NCBI GenBank assembly: GCA_964530915.1
Contig: CAZHCK010000091.1
Span: forward strand, 1-9,178
Direction: 5' to 3'
From: Cloacibacterium sp964530915
GTDB lineage: Bacteria; Bacteroidota; Bacteroidia; Flavobacteriales; Weeksellaceae
Length of the DNA: 9,178 nucleotides
A program made the translations under genes and the position numbers. Positions 7,615 to 9,178 of the stretch are shown here, piece by piece (positions within the stretch are counted from its first letter, which is position 1; each line of letters begins with the position of its first letter). The notes beneath the pieces were generated by a model. It saw only the letters and a list, made by a program, of their open reading frames with translations. It did not search any database and was not told the DNA's origin.

Positions 7615-7645
7615 CAAATATAGCGAAAATCTGGTTCTTTATCAA
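7615..7645 (-). promoter_or_regulatory. Bacteroidota-type promoter for the NfeD-flotillin operon
   Basis: On the minus strand: TTG (7645-7643), 20 bases, then TATATTTG (7622-7615), a perfect TAnnTTTG. The box ends 20 bases before the NfeD ATG. The -33 element lies about 15 bases past the stop codon of the zinc-ribbon gene, and no convincing terminator separates the two, so some read-through into the operon is possible. Confidence 0.75.
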
Positions 7646-7659
7646 CAAAAAGGAGACTT

Positions 7660-8010
7660 TTAAGCTTCTTTTTTTACAACCAGAATAAAATCTTCTTCTA
7701 AAAATTTATACCCATAATCATACACAAAAAAATATTGAGCGCCGTTTTTATAGGTTTTAATATTGGTGAAATATTCGAAATCGAAACCGGCAACCGAAAG
7801 TTTGTTTCTAGTGGTTTTGGCTTTGTTTTCTACGAAATTTTGTTCAGAAAGAATCTTGAAATTCTTGCGCAGTTTATTGTTAATATTGCGCATAAGATTG
7901 GTTTGGTCTTTGTTCTGTTTATTGTTATAGGCGTTTCTACAAGCATCACTGCAGAATTTCTTATCAATTCTGCCCATGATTTTTTCGCCACATTCCAGAC
8001 AGTTTTGCAT
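7660..8010 (-). CDS. Small zinc-ribbon protein (DUF2116-like N-terminus)
   Basis: A 116-residue soluble protein. Seen: a compact four-cysteine zinc site at the N-terminus, Cys4-x2-Cys7 and Cys20-x3-Cys24, in the form CxxCG...KKFCSDACRNAYNNK, which resembles the DUF2116/MYM-like short zinc ribbons that carry an FCS-xxCR motif. Next comes a basic, Asn/Lys-rich helix (about 26-70: LMRNINNKLRKNFKIL and NKAKTTRNKL), then an aromatic, beta-rich C-terminal portion (about 71-113: GFDFEYFTNIKTYKNGAQYF, VYDYGYKFLEEDFILVV). The basic middle could bind nucleic acid, but that is inference; I do not recognise a characterised homologue. It is preceded by a terminator (8032-8055) for the upstream genes and a near-consensus -7 box at 8025-8032. 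The plus-strand reading over the same bases is a shadow, because the Cys motif and aromatic strands make sense only on the minus strand. Confidence 0.82.
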   Translation of the reverse strand: MQNCLECGEKIMGRIDKKFCSDACRNAYNNKQNKDQTNLMRNINNKLRKNFKILSEQNFVENKAKTTRNKLSVAGFDFEYFTNIKTYKNGAQYFFVYDYGYKFLEEDFILVVKKEA

Positions 8011-8024
8011 GATTTAGTTTTTAG

Positions 8025-8032
8025 TAAATATA
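8025..8032 (-). promoter_or_regulatory. Possible -7 box for the zinc-ribbon gene
   Basis: TATATTTA on the minus strand differs from TAnnTTTG at the last base only and ends 14 bases before the ATG at 8010. No TTG occurs 19-21 bases upstream, where the terminator stem sits, so this is a weak call. The gene may instead depend partly on read-through. Confidence 0.35.
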
Positions 8033-8055
8033 AAAAAATCCGTTTGAAAACGGAT
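8032..8055 (-). terminator. Intrinsic terminator after the 8073-8480 gene
   Basis: On the minus strand, ATCCGTTT and AAACGGAT form an eight-base-pair stem with a two-base centre (8038-8055), followed by a run of Ts (complement of 8032-8037). It starts 17 bases past the stop codon at 8073. The stem is identical to that at 9040-9057. Confidence 0.82.
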
Positions 8056-8072
8056 AAGGATTTTTAAGAATT

Positions 8073-8480
8073 TTATTTTATAAATAGTAAAATCATAAAT
8101 GGAAGAAATAAGATTAAGAAAATTGCTGAATAGGAAATGAGTTTATCTAGACTTTTTGCATTAGAATTTTTTGGTTTCAAATAATCAATTTCATCAGAAT
8201 ATCTAAGGTATAATATGAAATCTCGATGATTAAAATATTTGCTTAATAAAGTGGAAAGCGATAGATATATTGTAAAAATAAATGGTGTAAAAAATGCCCA
8301 AATTTGAATTGTTCTTTCTGTATCATTAGAATCCGAAACTAAACTCGCATATAACAATCCTAATAGAATGCATAAAAATGGTAAAAGCCATTTTCTATAA
8401 CCTTTGAATATCTTAAATTTTCGATTAAAAAGATATATATAGTTGTAAATAAAAGGAACTATGATAATAAAAAATTTCAT
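8073..8480 (-). CDS. Hypothetical four-helix membrane protein
   Basis: A 135-residue protein I do not recognise. Seen: four hydrophobic segments (about 2-18, 31-49, 61-81 and 113-134) joined by basic and polar loops, including RKFKIFKGYRKW at 20-31 between helices one and two, and a longer polar stretch YFNHRDFILYLRYSDEIDYLKPKNSNAKSLDK (about 82-113) between helices three and four. It ends within two residues of the last helix. It is presumably an inner-membrane protein; the positive loop between helices one and two suggests that loop faces the cytoplasm. It lies 32 bases downstream of the secreted-protein gene 8513-9010 with no terminator or consensus promoter between, so the two are probably co-transcribed. 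A terminator follows. The function is unknown and no catalytic or ligand motif is visible. Confidence 0.7.
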   Translation of the reverse strand: MKFFIIIVPFIYNYIYLFNRKFKIFKGYRKWLLPFLCILLGLLYASLVSDSNDTERTIQIWAFFTPFIFTIYLSLSTLLSKYFNHRDFILYLRYSDEIDYLKPKNSNAKSLDKLISYSAIFLILFLPFMILLFIK

Positions 8481-8512
8481 TACTTATTTAAAAAAAATAA
8501 TTAAAAACTAAA

Positions 8513-9010
8513 TCACTTTTTATTCACTTCAAATAAATTTTCAAGGAATTTTATTTTTTGTTCTTCATTCCAGTTATTGGTATACACCAAAAGATTGAGA
8601 AAGTATTTTTGACTAGAGCCAAATAAAAATACATTGTCTGCTTTACCGTCATTGTATTTCCAAATAATATATTCTGCTTTAGGATTTTCTTTTAATTTTT
8701 GAGTTTTAGAATTTAGAGATTCTCTATAATCAGCGTCCCATTTATAAAATGCAATTACGTTTTCAAAATCAGATTTTTCTTTCGCATAAAAAGGATAAGC
8801 TCTTTTAGGATTTTTTGCAATAGCAATAATTACGTTATCACTATTTTTAAGATAAGTTTGCCCAGAATCTTGTGCTGTATTAAGTTGTTGCCATTCTCCA
8901 GGAATTTTTACTTCTCCAGAATTGGTTTGTAATGGAGTATAAGATTCTTGACTGAAAATTACTTGCGGAAGTAGTAATAATAAAAAGAATAGAAAATTTA
9001 GATTTTTCAT
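8513..9010 (-). CDS. Hypothetical secreted protein
   Basis: A 165-residue protein with a clear signal peptide: MKNLN, a hydrophobic FLFFLLLLLPQVIF core, and a likely cleavage after residue 20 or 21 (FSQ-ES). There is no lipobox cysteine and no CHU_C or Por type A tail, so a periplasmic location is most likely. The mature part (about 21-163) mixes beta strands and helices: a GEVKIPGEWQQL opening (32-43), NSDNVIIAIAKNP (56-68), AEYIIWKYNDGKADNVFLFG (112-131) and a final helix EEQKIKFLENLFEV. This outline (small alpha/beta protein starting with 'I-PGEW') vaguely recalls the PsbP/Mog1-like fold of small periplasmic proteins, but that is a guess. It is followed after 32 bases by the membrane protein gene 8073-8480, probably its operon partner. 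The ATG at 9010 begins the signal peptide directly. Confidence 0.78.
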   Translation of the reverse strand: MKNLNFLFFLLLLLPQVIFSQESYTPLQTNSGEVKIPGEWQQLNTAQDSGQTYLKNSDNVIIAIAKNPKRAYPFYAKEKSDFENVIAFYKWDADYRESLNSKTQKLKENPKAEYIIWKYNDGKADNVFLFGSSQKYFLNLLVYTNNWNEEQKIKFLENLFEVNKK

Positions 9011-9027
9011 AGTAATTAGTTTTTATG

Positions 9028-9035
9028 TAAAGATA
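9028..9035 (-). promoter_or_regulatory. Possible -7 box for the 8513-9010 gene
   Basis: TATCTTTA on the minus strand, one base from TAnnTTTG, ends 17 bases before the ATG at 9010. As in copy A, no TTG occurs at the expected -33 distance because the terminator stem occupies that place. A weak call. Confidence 0.35.
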
Positions 9036-9057
9036 AAAAATCCGTTTTTAAACGGAT
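9035..9057 (-). terminator. Intrinsic terminator for a gene entering from the right
   Basis: On the minus strand, ATCCGTTT and AAACGGAT (9057-9040) form an eight-base-pair stem followed by a T run (complement of 9035-9039). It implies a minus-strand transcript arriving from beyond or near the right edge of the window. Confidence 0.75.
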
Positions 9058-9112
9058 AATATTTTTATAATTTATGAAGTTTAAACTTTTAAAAGCCAAA
9101 ATTTGAAAATAA

Positions 9113-9178
9113 TCACTTAGCAGTAGAAATAGTTAATTCCATTTTGCTCCAAATAAAACTATTAAAAAGTATATTAAG
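9113..9178 (-). CDS. Possible 3' end of a minus-strand gene (partial)
   Basis: The frame starting at the window edge is open for 21 codons to a TGA at 9113-9115, ending ...FIWSKMELTISTAK. The terminator at 9035-9057, about 55 bases further on, supports some minus-strand gene ending here. A second frame is open for 14 codons to a TAA at 9133-9135, ending FLIVLFGAKWN, which looks like the end of a membrane helix and is an equally valid candidate. The piece is too short to choose or to name a product. Confidence 0.25.
   Translation of the reverse strand, partial: LNILFNSFIWSKMELTISTAK

Larger units (their letters stand above)
8014..8066. repeat. Terminator-leader repeat, copy A
   Basis: About 53 bases that align with 9016-9067: the same TTAGTTTTTA, GTAAA, A-run, ATCCGTTT/AAACGGAT stem and trailing ATTTTTA. 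The two copies differ by a few substitutions, mostly in the loop and after the stem, and by short indels. Each lies just upstream of a minus-strand ATG and downstream of another minus-strand gene or the window edge. Confidence 0.7.
9016..9067. repeat. Terminator-leader repeat, copy B
   Basis: The second copy of the element at 8014-8066, lying immediately upstream of the 8513-9010 gene. The stem halves are identical and the flanks nearly so on both sides of the hairpin. The two copies are direct repeats 1002 bases apart and enclose exactly the two genes 8073-8480 and 8513-9010. Confidence 0.7.

Noticed and set aside
7648..7662. Possible hairpin AAAAG-GAGA-CTTTT after the zinc-ribbon gene
   Set aside because: Only five base pairs with one G-C pair and a weak T run; not enough to call a terminator.
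7735..8067. Plus-strand open frame of 110 codons
   Set aside because: Antisense to the zinc-ribbon gene, which has a convincing Cys4 motif; no promoter or family similarity on the plus strand.
9077..9095. Overlapping short palindromes AAGTTTAAACTT and CTTTTAAAAG
   Set aside because: Short and A/T-dominated; expected by chance in such AT-rich intergenic DNA and not repeated elsewhere in the window.

Overview
The window is AT-rich and looks like the chromosome of a Flavobacteriia-type Bacteroidota (Chryseobacterium/Cloacibacterium-like; genus inferred only from style). Three lines of evidence agree. There is a very large secreted protein with a C-terminal 'gliding motility-associated' (CHU_C, type IX secretion) sorting domain. 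Start codons lack Shine-Dalgarno sequences. Three promoters match the Bacteroidota sigma-factor consensus TTG-N19-20-TAnnTTTG. No rRNA, tRNA, CRISPR, transposase or phage gene is visible, and no gene-free stretch exceeds about 170 bases.

Layout. Plus strand, 63-1375: a small VOC/PhnB-like protein, then a CvfB-type S1 RNA-binding protein with its own promoter that begins inside the end of the VOC gene. A perfect-palindrome bidirectional terminator sits at the convergence point (about 1374-1407). From there to the right edge every gene is on the minus strand. 1406-5335 is a monocistronic 1309-residue cell-surface protein: signal peptide, DUF7948-like domain, seven-unit SBBP beta-propeller, Ig/HYR/PKD-like modules and CHU_C tail. 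5474-7594 is a two-gene NfeD-flotillin (SPFH) membrane-microdomain operon with its own promoter and terminator. 7660-8010 is a small zinc-ribbon protein. 8073-9010 is a pair of unrecognised genes, one secreted and one four-helix membrane protein. The last ~60 bases may hold the 3' end of another minus-strand gene.

The most unusual feature is how the genes are bounded. The exact same 34-bp terminator lies at both ends of the CHU_C gene. A second, different terminator-plus-leader element of about 52 bp lies at both ends of the 8073-9010 gene pair. Each gene unit is therefore bracketed by matching direct repeats and could be gained or lost by recombination between them. The left pair suggests an ancestral arrangement in which cvfB and the flotillin operon converged on a single terminator. 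This is an inference that comparison with relatives can test. No wholly new biochemical system is evident; most genes belong to known families, and the 8073-9010 pair and the C-terminal part of the zinc-ribbon protein are unrecognised.
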